DNA of 64,000 nucleotides from Massilia pinisoli. Its GTDB lineage: Bacteria; Pseudomonadota; Gammaproteobacteria; Burkholderiales; Burkholderiaceae_D. Positions within the stretch are counted from its first letter, which is position 1. Every line of letters begins with the position of its first letter. Both the position numbers and the translations under genes were made by a program. The stretch lies in assembly GCF_024753285.1 (NCBI RefSeq), contig NZ_JANUGW010000001.1, positions 124,001 through 188,000 of the forward strand. The letters run 5' to 3'. The notes beneath the pieces are model-generated. The model searched no databases and was not told where the DNA came from. It worked only from the letters and a program-made list of their open reading frames with translations. This document shows positions 17,890-26,431 of the stretch, one piece after another.

Positions 17890-18249
17890 TCAGCGCTGCA
17901 GGTTGTCGTCGGAATCGAGGTCGTCCTGATCGAGCTGGCTCCGGCTGGACCGGCTGCCCTGGCCACCGCTCTGCAGGTTGCCCCGTTGGCTGTCGCTCTG
18001 CTGGCTCTGCTGGTTCCGCTGGCTCTGCTGATTGCCGCCCTGGCGCATGCGGGAATTGTCCCCCGGACCGCTGCCCAGGTCCGATTGCGACTGGTTGCCC
18101 TGGCCGAGGCTGCCGCTCTGCTGGCTGCCCTGGTCGCTGCGCTGCGCGTTGTCGCCCGGCCCGCTGGCCAGGTCGGAATTCTGCTGGTCGCCCAGATCGT
18201 AATTGCTGCCTTTCGAGCCTTTGCCCTTGTTTTCGCGGTTGGTCGGCAT
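17890..18249 (-). CDS. Gln/Ser/Gly-rich repetitive disordered protein, 119 aa
   Basis: I do not know a function. The start is secure: AAGGAG lies six bases before the ATG. The protein is low-complexity, dominated by Gln, Ser, Gly, Asn, Asp and Arg, with no hydrophobic core, signal peptide or membrane segment, so it should be intrinsically disordered. It contains an imperfect internal duplication: NSDLASGPGDNAQR and later QSDLGSGPGDNSRM, each followed by Gln/Ser-rich text (SQQSGSLGQ, QQSQRNQQSQQ). The opening PTNRENKGKGSKGSNYD is basic, the end acidic (QLDQDDLDSDDN). Such composition is seen in stress- or desiccation-related hydrophilic proteins and in RNA-binding condensate-forming proteins; either is speculation. 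Confidence 0.75.
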   Translation of the reverse strand: MPTNRENKGKGSKGSNYDLGDQQNSDLASGPGDNAQRSDQGSQQSGSLGQGNQSQSDLGSGPGDNSRMRQGGNQQSQRNQQSQQSDSQRGNLQSGGQGSRSSRSQLDQDDLDSDDNLQR

Positions 18250-18476
18250 AGTCGTCTCCTTGATCGGTACGTGAAACCTCATGGTAGGCCGACTGGCAGG
18301 AGCGACAATCGGAGCAGGCGTCAAAGGGCTGTAGGACGTGTCGGACAGGGCTGGGCCTTGGTCGGAAATGCAACGCGGGTTGGGAACGATTGCATGTCAA
18401 CACATTGACAAAATGTCCAATCCATGGCGGAATCCATGGTCGGCACGCGCGGCGGCCAGCATTTACGAAAACAACA

Positions 18477-19505
18477 ATGAGCAGAAGCAGTACTGGGAAG
18501 GTAAGGGGCACGGGGCGGACCACGCTGGAAGAGGTGGCGGCACACGCGGGCGTATCGACGATGACGGCGTCGCGCGCGCTGAGCCAGCCGCAACTCGTGT
18601 CCGACGCGACGCGGACCAAGGTGGAGCAGGCTGTCGTGGAACTGGGCTATGTGCCGAACCGTGCCGCGCGTGCGCTCGCGTCCGCGCAGTCGCGCGTGAT
18701 CGTGGCCCTCGTGCCGTCGCTGTCGAACGTCGTGTTCACGGCGGTGCTGGACGGTATCCATGATGCGATCGAACATGGGCAGTATCAACTCCTCATCGGC
18801 AACACGCGTTATTCCGATGCCGAAGAAGAAAAGCTGCTGCGCACCTATCTGCAGTCGAACCCGGACGGCATCCTGCTGTCCGGCCTGACGCACAGCGAGC
18901 AGGTCGAGCGCATGCTGGCCGGGTCGCGCATGCCGGTCGTGTCGATGATGGACCTGGCCGAGGACCCCACCGAGCTGTCCGTCGGCTTTTCGCAGCACGA
19001 CGCCGGCCACGCGATCACGCGCCACCTGCTCGAACGTGGGTACCGGCGCATCGCGTTCGTGGGCGCCCAGCTCGACGAGCGCACGTTGCGCCGCGCCGAC
19101 GGCTACCGCCAGGCCATGCAGGCGGCGGGCCTCGCCGACCCGCGCCTGGAAATCATGGTGCCGGACCCGTCCACGATCGCGCTCGGCGCCGAGCTGATGC
19201 GCCAGGCGCTGGAGACGCTGCCCGATTGCGACGCCGTGTTCTTCTGCAACGACGACCTGGCCCACGGCGCCATCTATTACTGCCAGCGCCACGACATCCG
19301 CGTCCCGCAGGACGTGGCCATCGCCGGCTTCAATGACTTGCCGGCGTCGGCGTGGATGGTGCCGTCGCTGACGACCATCGACACGCCGCGCTACCGTATC
19401 GGCTACGAGGCCGCCTCGCTGCTGCTGGACGTGATCGGCGGACGCGAGCCGCGCGAACGCCGCATCGACCTGGGTTTTACCTTGCGCGAGCGGGAAAGCA
19501 CCTGA
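18477..19505 (+). CDS. LacI family repressor, GntR/IdnR-like subgroup
   Basis: A 342-residue LacI-type regulator: DNA-binding headpiece TTLEEVAAHAGVSTMTASRALSQPQLV (split at about 15-42) with hinge YVPNRAARALAS, and a periplasmic-binding-protein-like effector domain. The sequence style resembles gluconate regulators of the GntR/IdnR type, whose operators have the form TGTTA-N4-TAACA. Two matching sites occur nearby: 19596-19609, downstream of this gene, and 25198-25211, in the promoter of the GH94/GPH operon. It therefore probably represses that operon until a gluconate-like sugar acid appears. ATG 18477 was chosen by homology; an upstream frame from 18390 is not convincing. Confidence 0.85.
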   Translation: MSRSSTGKVRGTGRTTLEEVAAHAGVSTMTASRALSQPQLVSDATRTKVEQAVVELGYVPNRAARALASAQSRVIVALVPSLSNVVFTAVLDGIHDAIEHGQYQLLIGNTRYSDAEEEKLLRTYLQSNPDGILLSGLTHSEQVERMLAGSRMPVVSMMDLAEDPTELSVGFSQHDAGHAITRHLLERGYRRIAFVGAQLDERTLRRADGYRQAMQAAGLADPRLEIMVPDPSTIALGAELMRQALETLPDCDAVFFCNDDLAHGAIYYCQRHDIRVPQDVAIAGFNDLPASAWMVPSLTTIDTPRYRIGYEAASLLLDVIGGREPRERRIDLGFTLREREST

Positions 19506-19555
19506 CCGGCCGTTCCTCCGAGCCGCGCTGTCGCCAAATAATCATCGCATTGCGC

Positions 19556-19583
19556 TTTACATTTTTCGTGGAAACGTTACACT
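19556..19583 (+). promoter_or_regulatory. candidate sigma-70 promoter upstream of an orphan LacI operator
   Basis: TTTACA (19556-19561), a 16-base spacer and TACACT (19578-19583) form a plausible promoter, with GGAAACGTTACAC overlapping the spacer and -10. The predicted start, around 19590, lies just before the operator at 19596. Confidence 0.4.
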
Positions 19584-19595
19584 GTGGGTATTGCT

Positions 19596-19609
19596 TGTTA
19601 GCGCTACCA
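19596..19609. promoter_or_regulatory. LacI/GntR-type operator TGTTAGCGCTACCA
   Basis: This 14-mer shares TGTTAGCGCTA with the site at 25198-25211 (which reads TGTTAGCGCTATCA on the minus strand). It lies 91 bases after the LacI gene and directly downstream of a promoter-like element, a position that would block transcription when bound. Confidence 0.5.
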
Positions 19610-19676
19610 ATGTGCGGCGCTGCGGCGGTGTGGGATGCGCGGGGGGCTGCGCATTCTTCGATCAAATCTCCTCTTC

Positions 19677-19713
19677 AGGACCGGCTGCGATACGCTCCCG
19701 GTCCTATTTTTTT
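19677..19713 (+). terminator. rho-independent terminator
   Basis: AGGACCGG (19677-19684) pairs with CCGGTCCT (19698-19705) around a 13-base loop that itself holds GCG-ATA-CGC. The stem is followed by A and seven T. It ends transcription from the LacI gene and/or from the candidate RNA promoter at 19556. Confidence 0.7.
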
Positions 19714-19791
19714 GTCCGCAATATCCGTTGAGAATGGGAAAAAGCTGGGTTACAGTTGCTCTTTCACTTATTTTGTTCAGTGGATGGGCGG

Positions 19792-20013
19792 ATGTTCGAG
19801 TTTTTACTTCCTGGGGTCATCATTGGTGCAGCGGGCTTTGGTGCGATTTTTCTGTTCACCAGACGAGGCAGCCGGGCGCGCGCCTGGGTAACTGCGACGC
19901 CGGATCGGATTGCGGGGACGGGGATCGCGATTCTCATCCTGTTATGGACAGGCGTGGCGACGTATAACGAGGCGACTCGTGTCGATTTCCCGGCGGGTAA
20001 GTCGGCCAGGTAG
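19792..20013 (+). CDS. small inner-membrane protein, 73 aa
   Basis: A short protein with two clear hydrophobic helices (about 3-22, FEFLLPGVIIGAAGFGAIFL, and 41-56, GTGIAILILLWTGVA) separated by a basic loop (TRRGSRARAW) that should face the cytoplasm. I do not recognise a family. ATG 19792 has GGGCGG-like purines before it; an in-frame ATG at 19756 is an alternative. It is flanked by the terminator upstream and a convergent PEP-CTERM gene downstream. Confidence 0.5.
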   Translation: MFEFLLPGVIIGAAGFGAIFLFTRRGSRARAWVTATPDRIAGTGIAILILLWTGVATYNEATRVDFPAGKSAR

Positions 20014-20131
20014 AGCTGTCGATATCGGTGAGATTTGGACTTTTTTCAGCCGAAAGCCGGGCATCATGAAAATGCGTATGAAAAGCGCATTTTCGACATG
20101 CCCGGCCAATCAGAAAACAGGTCTGGCGAAC

Positions 20132-20734
20132 TTAACTCTTCTTGCGCTTACCGAAAAACATGCCCGTCAGACCCAAGCCAAGAAGCCCAAGGGACGCAGG
20201 CTCGGGTACTGAAGTGGTAACCGCTTCGATACGGACATTGTCCAAACCGACGTCATATCCAGCAGCATTGAGACCGAATGAGCTGAATTGGATGAGTGCC
20301 GAGGCGCCCGACGCCGTAAAATCATATGTCTTTTCGACCCAGTTATCCCAGAACGTGGCGCTGATGGCCGGCGCCGTAAACAATGTCGCCGGGCCCCCAT
20401 CAACCGAAAGATTCAGTTGGTCGTTATTGATGTACTCAGAAGCCATGATGAACTTGATACGGTACGTCGTACCGGCTGAAAGGCCGCCAACGGTCTGTTC
20501 GAGCGTCCGTCCCAGTTCGTAGCCCGCAAGCCACATCCAGTGGGTACCGTCCATCCCGGATCCGTAAGTCGTTCCAAACGCGTTATAGCCATACCCATCG
20601 GTTGTAGCGGTACCACTCCAGCCGGTCAGGTCGCCAGTTTCGAAGCTACCGTTGGTGATGCTCGGCGTGGCGTTTGCTGCGAGAGGCATCAGGACAAGTG
20701 TAAGGATTGAAGCAATTCTCTTTAGCGTTGCCAT
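20132..20734 (-). CDS. PEP-CTERM sorting domain protein, exported
   Basis: A 200-residue secreted protein: signal peptide MATLKRIASILTLVLMPLAANA, a beta-rich body beginning ITNGSFETGDLTGWSG (a galactose-binding-like/DUF642-type opening) and ending GYDVGLDNVRIEAV, then a PEP-CTERM sorting signal in the last 25 residues (VPEP, a hydrophobic helix LGLLGLGLTGMFF, and the basic tail GKRKK). PEP-CTERM proteins are processed by exosortase and delivered to the surface or exopolysaccharide matrix of biofilm-forming Gram-negatives. The gene is visibly less GC-rich than its neighbours. No exosortase gene is in this window. Confidence 0.9.
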   Translation of the reverse strand: MATLKRIASILTLVLMPLAANATPSITNGSFETGDLTGWSGTATTDGYGYNAFGTTYGSGMDGTHWMWLAGYELGRTLEQTVGGLSAGTTYRIKFIMASEYINNDQLNLSVDGGPATLFTAPAISATFWDNWVEKTYDFTASGASALIQFSSFGLNAAGYDVGLDNVRIEAVTTSVPEPASLGLLGLGLTGMFFGKRKKS

Positions 20735-21353
20735 ACGATTCTCCTTTTAATCATTTTTGATATGCACCGTGCGTTGAATTGCACTTGTCTCTTGTTTGCA
20801 GCTGACCAGCGCTGCCCTGGACCGCTTTTCATAGGCCCCTAAGGCGGTCTGATTGACTCAGAAACCAGATCCATCTGACACCCCCGGTTTTGCAAGCAGC
20901 CGGAATTAATGCAGCAAAGTTTATGCCATGGGAAAATATTTTTGTAGAATCAAATACATATAGGGCGCTACGCATAACGCATTTACGGCATGTAAATATT
21001 TTCGACGTACAATCGGTTATTCAGAATACTCTACCGCATTTACATTTTTTGATAAGAAAGATAACTTTCTCCGTGAGATGCCAATGCATAAAGCGGGCTG
21101 GGCACCGATGGAGCGCGCCGCGGTGAGGTCGACGCCGGGGCCGGTCCTGCCCGTGCCCGCGAACGTCAACCCTCGGCGCACCGCGCACCACGGCAACGTG
21201 TTCATCCGTTTCGACATCCCGCCGCCACAGCCGGGCGCCAAGTACCGGCTCGGTCTGGGCGCGATCGCGATCGGTGCCGTGTCGACGCCGCTGCCCGTCT
21301 TCGATTCGTGCACAAGGCCGGCGAGGACCGGCCTGGACTACGTCCGCTGCTGA
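20735..21353. other. gene-poor, locally AT-rich stretch
   Basis: I see no convincing gene in these 619 bases. 20735-20790 should hold the promoter of the PEP-CTERM gene. GACCGC/GCGGTC form an inverted repeat near 20819-20848. 20890-21070 is AT-rich and contains GCATTTAC twice. A 91-codon frame at 21078-21353 has normal GC but an Arg/Pro-rich, unfamiliar translation and no Shine-Dalgarno; I give it little weight. This is the lowest-GC part of the window and may mark an old insertion. Confidence 0.4.
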
Positions 21354-23705
21354 TCAAGGTACCGTGACCTCGAGCCGATACGTTCGCCCGGCCTCGATGT
21401 CCGTCACACGCGCCTCCGCCAGCGGCCGCCCATCGCACACGACCGTCGTCCGTTCGACCGCGCCGCGCGAGATGCCGACATCGAACGTCGCACCGCGGAA
21501 CATGCGCCGCACGCGCATGCCGGACCAGTGCGACGGCAGCTGCGGATCCACGACGAGCCCCGCCGCATCGCCCTTCAGGCCGCACAATCCTTCGACGATC
21601 GCGCGGTAGACCCACGACACGGTGCCCGTGTTGAACAACTGGCTGGAACGCCCGGCCGTGCGCGGGTACTCCTTCAACGCGCCGCGATAGTAGTTCGGGA
21701 TGAAGACGGGCAGCTGCCCGCGCCGCAGGTAGTCGTCCGCGCCGGGGCCCGGAATCATCTTGCGCAGCGCATCCCACGCGCGGTCGGCCTCGGCGATCGT
21801 GTACAGGCTGTAGATGTAGAACACGGAGGCGTGGTTGTACACGGCTCCGTTCTCCGCCGATCCGGGGTGCTTTTGCGTGACGCGGCCCACGTCCTCGCGC
21901 ATGGCGCTGTACGGCGGGGCGAACATCTGGACGCCGTACGGCGTGTCGAGTTGCGCGTCGATTTCCGTGAGCATCGTCGCGCGCTGGCTCGCGTTCGGGG
22001 CGCCGCTGAGGAACGCCCAGCTTTGCGGGTTCAGGTAGATGCGGCCCTCCGCGTCGCGGCTGACGCCGAAGACGACGTCATCGTCCGTGATGCCGCGCGC
22101 GTACCACGCGCCATCCCACAAGTGCAGGTTGGCGGCCATGTTCATGTCGAGGACCCCGGCGCGGAAGTGCTCCGCGCGCCGCTCGTCGCCGCGCGCAGCG
22201 CATACGCCGGCCCACAGGCGCAGCGCGTACGCCGCGGCCACGGTCAGCCATCCGGACACGCCGCGTCCTTTGTAGCCGACCATGTTCATCGGGTCGCACC
22301 AGTCGCCCTGTTCGATGTACGACAGGCCGCGGTGGTCGCGCTTGTACAGCAGCCAGTCCATCGCCAGCCCGATGCGTTCGTAGGCCGTCAGCACCGTGCC
22401 GTCCGTGCCCGCCACGGGTTCGTCGAGGATCGCCGCGTCGCCCGTCTCGTCGAGGTAGGCCTGCAGGCAGACGGGCAGCCACACGCAATGGTCCGTGTGC
22501 GGCACCTGGTTGATGTATTTGAGTTCCGCGCCTTCGAACAGCAGGATCCCGTCCGGCATCGCGCCGTTCGCTTCCTGCTGCGACAGCGCGTGCAGGAAGG
22601 CGGCGCGCGCGACGGCCGGCTTGATGAACGCCATCCCCATATTGTCCTGCAGGTAGTTGCGGGTCTGCGGGTCGGTGCTGAGGCGGTTCACGTCGCCGTG
22701 GTAGAACACCTGGCGCGCGAGCCAGTGGTTCACGAAGTTGTCGAATTCCGCGTCCGGCGTTTCGACCTGCACGCAGCCCGCGCCCTGGTCCGCGTATGCG
22801 GCGTACGCGCGTGCGGCGGCCGCGAAGCCGTCGGTGCTCAGGTAGCGGTCGCGCATGGCCGCGATCTCGGCATCGTCGCGCGCGGGGCCGAACAGGAAGC
22901 GGCGCGTCGCGCTGGCGTCCGGCGCGAGCGCGAGGCGGTATTGCACGGCGGCGACGGGCGTCTCGTAGCGGGCGTCGCCGCCCGCGAGTTGCGGCGCGCG
23001 CAGCGCGCTTGGCGCGTGCAGGCCGCCTTCGCCTTCGAACTGGCCCTGGTTCGCTTCCCACGCGTCGGGTGCCGTCTCGCACAGCAGGTACGTCGTGTCC
23101 TTGAAATCCTTGTTCTTGAAATAGTCCTGGAGCTTCTGATACGGCGTGATGCTCGACGCGACGATGCCGGTCAAGTCCGCGCGGTACTCGGCCGACTGGT
23201 TCATCCACGACATGTAGCCGATCGTGAAGTACGGGTAGACGCTGATGCGGCGCGGGCGGCCGCTGACGTTGGTGATGGCCAGCGTCCACATCTCGGCGAC
23301 GTCGTCGACGGGCAGGGCGACGCGCAGGTCCACGCGGATGCCCAGCTTTTCCACGGTCCACGCGATGTCGTCGCGGCCGACGGAGAACGCGAACCGGTCC
23401 GGCGCCGCGCGCACGGGTTCGTGCGGGGCGGAGAAGATCTCGCCCGTGTCCTCGTCCTTCACGTAGAAGAAGCGGCCCGGATGGTGCGCGTAGTAGGCAT
23501 GCTCCGGTTGCATGAAGGTCTTCGCCTCGAGGTTCGGCGCGTGCGAATACTTGGCCGGTTCCGGCTGCATGAACTGGGCGGTGGCGTAGCCGCGGCACGT
23601 CACCTGGATCATCATCCGGCGGTTCCACAGGAAGCCGCCGGCGTTCGGCATGGCGGTCGGGCTGGCGAGTTCGTAGCGGGCGCCGTTCTCGGTCGGTTGC
23701 AGCAT
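21354..23705 (-). CDS. GH94 phosphorylase, probably cellobionic-acid type
   Basis: A 783-residue cytoplasmic (no signal peptide) family 94 glycoside phosphorylase, which uses phosphate to split a beta-glucoside into alpha-glucose 1-phosphate and the acceptor. Recognisable parts are [17 protein letters not shown] near the N-terminus, the beta-sandwich domain, the (alpha/alpha)6 barrel with [11 protein letters not shown], and the catalytic loop QGDWCDPMN with Asp468 and Asp471 in the place of the family DWND. The opening and the length fit cellobionic acid phosphorylases better than cellobiose phosphorylases, which open quite differently; this is from memory and not from a search. The gluconate-type LacI operator upstream supports an aldonic acid substrate. 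GGAAAG precedes ATG 23705; the GPH symporter is 20 bases upstream in the same operon. Confidence 0.8.
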   Translation of the reverse strand: MLQPTENGARYELASPTAMPNAGGFLWNRRMMIQVTCRGYATAQFMQPEPAKYSHAPNLEAKTFMQPEHAYYAHHPGRFFYVKDEDTGEIFSAPHEPVRAAPDRFAFSVGRDDIAWTVEKLGIRVDLRVALPVDDVAEMWTLAITNVSGRPRRISVYPYFTIGYMSWMNQSAEYRADLTGIVASSITPYQKLQDYFKNKDFKDTTYLLCETAPDAWEANQGQFEGEGGLHAPSALRAPQLAGGDARYETPVAAVQYRLALAPDASATRRFLFGPARDDAEIAAMRDRYLSTDGFAAAARAYAAYADQGAGCVQVETPDAEFDNFVNHWLARQVFYHGDVNRLSTDPQTRNYLQDNMGMAFIKPAVARAAFLHALSQQEANGAMPDGILLFEGAELKYINQVPHTDHCVWLPVCLQAYLDETGDAAILDEPVAGTDGTVLTAYERIGLAMDWLLYKRDHRGLSYIEQGDWCDPMNMVGYKGRGVSGWLTVAAAYALRLWAGVCAARGDERRAEHFRAGVLDMNMAANLHLWDGAWYARGITDDDVVFGVSRDAEGRIYLNPQSWAFLSGAPNASQRATMLTEIDAQLDTPYGVQMFAPPYSAMREDVGRVTQKHPGSAENGAVYNHASVFYIYSLYTIAEADRAWDALRKMIPGPGADDYLRRGQLPVFIPNYYRGALKEYPRTAGRSSQLFNTGTVSWVYRAIVEGLCGLKGDAAGLVVDPQLPSHWSGMRVRRMFRGATFDVGISRGAVERTTVVCDGRPLAEARVTDIEAGRTYRLEVTVP

Positions 23706-23725
23706 CGTCTTTCCTTGTCGTTGAT

Positions 23726-25099
23726 TCAGGGTGCGGGCTTGCGCGACGCCAGGTCCGCCTGGATGCGCGCAAGCTGTCCGCCGTTCAGGTTGTAGAAGCA
23801 CATCACGGCGACTGCTAGGGTGGCGAAGGCCGCCGGGATGAAGGACATCAGCCACACGATGCCTTCGCGCGAACCGCTGGCCTGCACGGCGTTCGGCACA
23901 TAGCCCAGCGCCGTGAACACGGAGCCGATCACGGCGACGGCGACGGCGGTGCCGAGCTTTTGCGAGAACGTGGCGGCGGCGAACGTCATCGCGGTGGCGC
24001 GGCGGCCCGTACGCCATTCGTTGTAGTCGGCCGTGTCGGCATACATCGAGAACGCGAGCGGCGACTTCGGTCCCAGCACGAGACCGAGCCCGCCCTGCAG
24101 CACGAACATCAGCCACACCTGGTCGGCCGGCACCACGTAGAACGCGGCCGACAGCACGGCCGTGGCGCTCATGAGGACGATCATCAGCGCCTTCTTGTCG
24201 ACCCAGCGCGTGAGCAGCGGCGTGAGCGCGGCGCCGACGGCGGCAGCCACCATATACATGGGCACGAACGTGCGCATCAGGTCCGGCCGGCCCACGACGT
24301 ACTTGAAATAATAGGCGGCGCTGGCAGTGCGCAAGGTGATCGTCACCATGATGATCAACGCGAGGAAGAACAGCACGACCCACGGCCGATTGCCCGCGAG
24401 GTCGCGCACGTCGCGCCACACGGCGTTCTTTTGTCCCGGCGGCGGCGCGATGCGTTCGCGCGTGCCCGCGAACGTGAGCACGAACAGCAGCGATGCCGCG
24501 ACGGCCCACACGAGCATCGTCAGCTGCCAGCCGCGCCGATCGTCGCCGGCGCCGAGCCAGTGCACGAGGTCGGGCGTGGCCGCCGTCACGAGCGTGCTGC
24601 CGGCGAACGCGAAGATGAAGCGCAGACCGTTGATCGTGGAGCGCTGCTGCGGATCGGCCGACATCACGCCGGACAGCGCGTTGTACGGGATGTTCACGCA
24701 CGTGTAGCACACCATCATCAGCAGATAGGTGCCGTAGGCCCACGCGAGCTTCGCATCGCCCGCGAGGTTCGGTGTCGTGTACGTGAGGACGGCGGCACCG
24801 GCCAGCGGCACGCACATCCACACGAGCCATGGACGGAACTTGCCGAAGCGGGTCGAGGTACGGTCGGCGGCGGCGCCGATCAGCGGGTCCGTGAACGCGT
24901 TGACGATCTTAATGGCCGACATCATCGTCGCGGCTGCGGCGGCCGAGATGCCGAAGCTGTCCGTGTAGAAGATCAGCAGGAACGTGGCGATGTTGGTCCA
25001 GTAAAAATTGAACCCCATGTCGGCCACGCCATAGGCCAGTTTTTCGCGCCACGGCAGCGCGGTGCTTGCCGTTGCCGCGCGGGGCAGGGCGGCCGTCAT
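23726..25099 (-). CDS. GPH-family (MelB-like) sugar:cation symporter
   Basis: A 457-residue, twelve-helix transporter of the glycoside-pentoside-hexuronide family. Typical motifs are [25 protein letters not shown] at the N-terminus, [21 protein letters not shown] after helix 2 (the family cation-site/loop region) and [17 protein letters not shown] in the second half. It sits first in a two-gene operon with the GH94 phosphorylase and likely brings that enzyme's disaccharide substrate across the inner membrane with Na+ or H+. GGAG precedes the ATG. The promoter and a LacI operator lie at 25198-25246. Confidence 0.9.
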   Translation of the reverse strand: MTAALPRAATASTALPWREKLAYGVADMGFNFYWTNIATFLLIFYTDSFGISAAAAATMMSAIKIVNAFTDPLIGAAADRTSTRFGKFRPWLVWMCVPLAGAAVLTYTTPNLAGDAKLAWAYGTYLLMMVCYTCVNIPYNALSGVMSADPQQRSTINGLRFIFAFAGSTLVTAATPDLVHWLGAGDDRRGWQLTMLVWAVAASLLFVLTFAGTRERIAPPPGQKNAVWRDVRDLAGNRPWVVLFFLALIIMVTITLRTASAAYYFKYVVGRPDLMRTFVPMYMVAAAVGAALTPLLTRWVDKKALMIVLMSATAVLSAAFYVVPADQVWLMFVLQGGLGLVLGPKSPLAFSMYADTADYNEWRTGRRATAMTFAAATFSQKLGTAVAVAVIGSVFTALGYVPNAVQASGSREGIVWLMSFIPAAFATLAVAVMCFYNLNGGQLARIQADLASRKPAP

Positions 25100-25197
25100 C
25101 GCGCGGCTCCGGCCGGTGCGGCGGCGTCAAGGAAGGCGGTCGGACTGGCCATCTGCGTCTCCGGTAAGTGATCGGGCGGCTCTTCGTCCACCTCGGG

Positions 25198-25246
25198 TGA
25201 TAGCGCTAACAGCGGCGAGTATGCCGCCGCCGCGCCGCCATGTCAA
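25198..25246 (-). promoter_or_regulatory. promoter plus LacI/GntR-type operator of the GPH-GH94 operon
   Basis: On the minus strand TTGACA (25246-25241), a 17-base spacer and CATACT (25223-25218) form a good sigma-70 promoter. Six bases after the -10 comes TGTTAGCGCTATCA (25211-25198), sharing 11 bases with the site at 19596. A repressor bound there would cover the start of transcription. Confidence 0.6.
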
Positions 25247-25274
25247 CCGCCGGACGCGGGCCCTGTCCACGGTC

Positions 25275-26258
25275 TCAATCTCCCGGGTAGCGCACGCCGA
25301 TCTGGTGCCGGATCTCGTCCAGCACGCCCATCAGGTGCAAGGTCTGCTCATGCGTCATGGCCGGGCTTTCGATCAGGCCTTCCTTCCAGCAGCGCTGCGC
25401 TTCGATCGCTTCGTGCACATAGCCGTTGCCGAGGTAGGGCGTCGGGATCTCGCGCGGGGGCTCGCCGGCAAGCGTCAACGTGACGGTCGGGGCGCGGTGG
25501 AACGGTGCGTCCAGCCGCAGGTGCCCGTTGGGGCCGGACACGGTGAGCAGGCCCGGCGTGCGCGCCTTCAGCGAACAGGCGCACGTGGACAGCGCGCCGC
25601 CCGCATGACGCAAGGTGAACACGGTCTGCAGGTCGACGCCGGTGGGGCCCAGCTCGGCCTGTGCCCGCACGGTTTCCACGGCGCCGAGCAGGTACGCGGT
25701 GATCGACAGCGGGTAGATACCGACGTCCAGCAGCGCGCCGCCGCCGAGGGCGGGGTTGAACAGGCGCGACTCCGGTCCGCCCGGCGCGGCGAAGCCGAAG
25801 TCGGCGCTGGCCTGCGACACCTCGCCCAGCACGCCGGACGCGAGGATGCGCTTCGCTTCGGCGAGGGCCGGCATGAAGCGGGTCCACATGGCTTCCATCA
25901 GGAACACACGGCGGCTGCGCGCGAGCGCGACGACCTGCTCGGCCTGGGCGCGGTTCAGCGCGAACGGCTTCTCGCACAGGACGCCCTTGCCGCCCGCCAG
26001 CATGGCGAGCGCGTTCTCCGCATGCATGGCGTGCGGGGTGCCGATGTAGACGAGGTCCACGTCGGGGCAGGCGGCGAGGCTGTCGTAGCCGGCCAGGCGC
26101 AGGGGGATGCCGAATTCGTCGGCGAATGCCTCGGCCGTTGCGCGTTCGCGCGAGGCGACGCCGGCCAGCGTGGCGCCGGGCGTGTCGCGCAGCGCGGTCG
26201 CGAAATCGCGGGCGATCCTGCCCGTGCCGAGGATGCCCCAGCGTACCGTGTTGGTCAT
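25275..26258 (-). CDS. Gfo/Idh/MocA family NAD(P)-dependent oxidoreductase
   Basis: A 327-residue oxidoreductase: N-terminal Rossmann fold with GILGTGRIARDF (NAD(P)-binding) and the family EKP motif (VLCEKPFAL) whose Lys is catalytic, then the C-terminal alpha/beta domain (GALLDVGIYPLSI). Relatives oxidise sugars, inositols or trans-dihydrodiols. CGGAG lies seven bases before ATG 26258. It points at the GPH-GH94 operon and could read into it, but the good promoter at 25246 argues for separate control. Confidence 0.85.
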   Translation of the reverse strand: MTNTVRWGILGTGRIARDFATALRDTPGATLAGVASRERATAEAFADEFGIPLRLAGYDSLAACPDVDLVYIGTPHAMHAENALAMLAGGKGVLCEKPFALNRAQAEQVVALARSRRVFLMEAMWTRFMPALAEAKRILASGVLGEVSQASADFGFAAPGGPESRLFNPALGGGALLDVGIYPLSITAYLLGAVETVRAQAELGPTGVDLQTVFTLRHAGGALSTCACSLKARTPGLLTVSGPNGHLRLDAPFHRAPTVTLTLAGEPPREIPTPYLGNGYVHEAIEAQRCWKEGLIESPAMTHEQTLHLMGVLDEIRHQIGVRYPGD

Positions 26259-26346
26259 GTGTGCTCCGTTGGAATGTGGAAAAAGCGCCGGACCGGACCG
26301 GCGGACCGTTCCGGAGCATGTCCGAAAAGCGGGTTACCTGTCTATC

Positions 26347-26377
26347 TTGACAGGGATTCGATAATAATTTGTTATCG
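26347..26377 (+). promoter_or_regulatory. promoter with overlapping palindrome for the PAS-EAL gene
   Basis: TTGACA (26347-26352), a 17-base spacer and TGTTAT (26370-26375) resemble a sigma-70 promoter. CGATAA (26359-26364) and TTATCG (26372-26377) form a perfect inverted repeat spanning spacer and -10, a possible repressor site. Confidence 0.4.
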
Positions 26378-26431
26378 ATGTTTGCGCTATACTTCATGAT
26401 GGCACGTTATAACATCGAAAGGAAAGCCCCC

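Larger units (their letters stand above)
19590..19713 (+). ncRNA. candidate small RNA between LacI-controlled promoter and terminator
   Basis: If the promoter at 19556-19583 is used and the terminator at 19677-19713 works, a transcript of roughly 120 bases results that contains no convincing gene. The only long reading frame through it runs past the terminator and has no Shine-Dalgarno. It may instead be the remnant of a deleted operon, or simply the 3' region of the LacI gene. Confidence 0.25.

Noticed and set aside
20890..21126. 78-codon frame in the AT-rich stretch
   Set aside because: No Shine-Dalgarno, no recognisable domain, and the frame arises where low GC leaves few stops by chance.
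21078..21353. 91-codon frame in the AT-rich intergenic region
   Set aside because: No ribosome-binding site, Arg/Pro-rich unfamiliar product, and position at the end of a region that otherwise looks non-coding. Not firmly excluded.
21354..24830. GH94 gene extended upstream to 24830 as a 1158-residue fusion
   Set aside because: The extra 375 residues overlap the GPH symporter in another frame and are Arg-rich; ATG 23705 has a Shine-Dalgarno and starts the GH94 homology.
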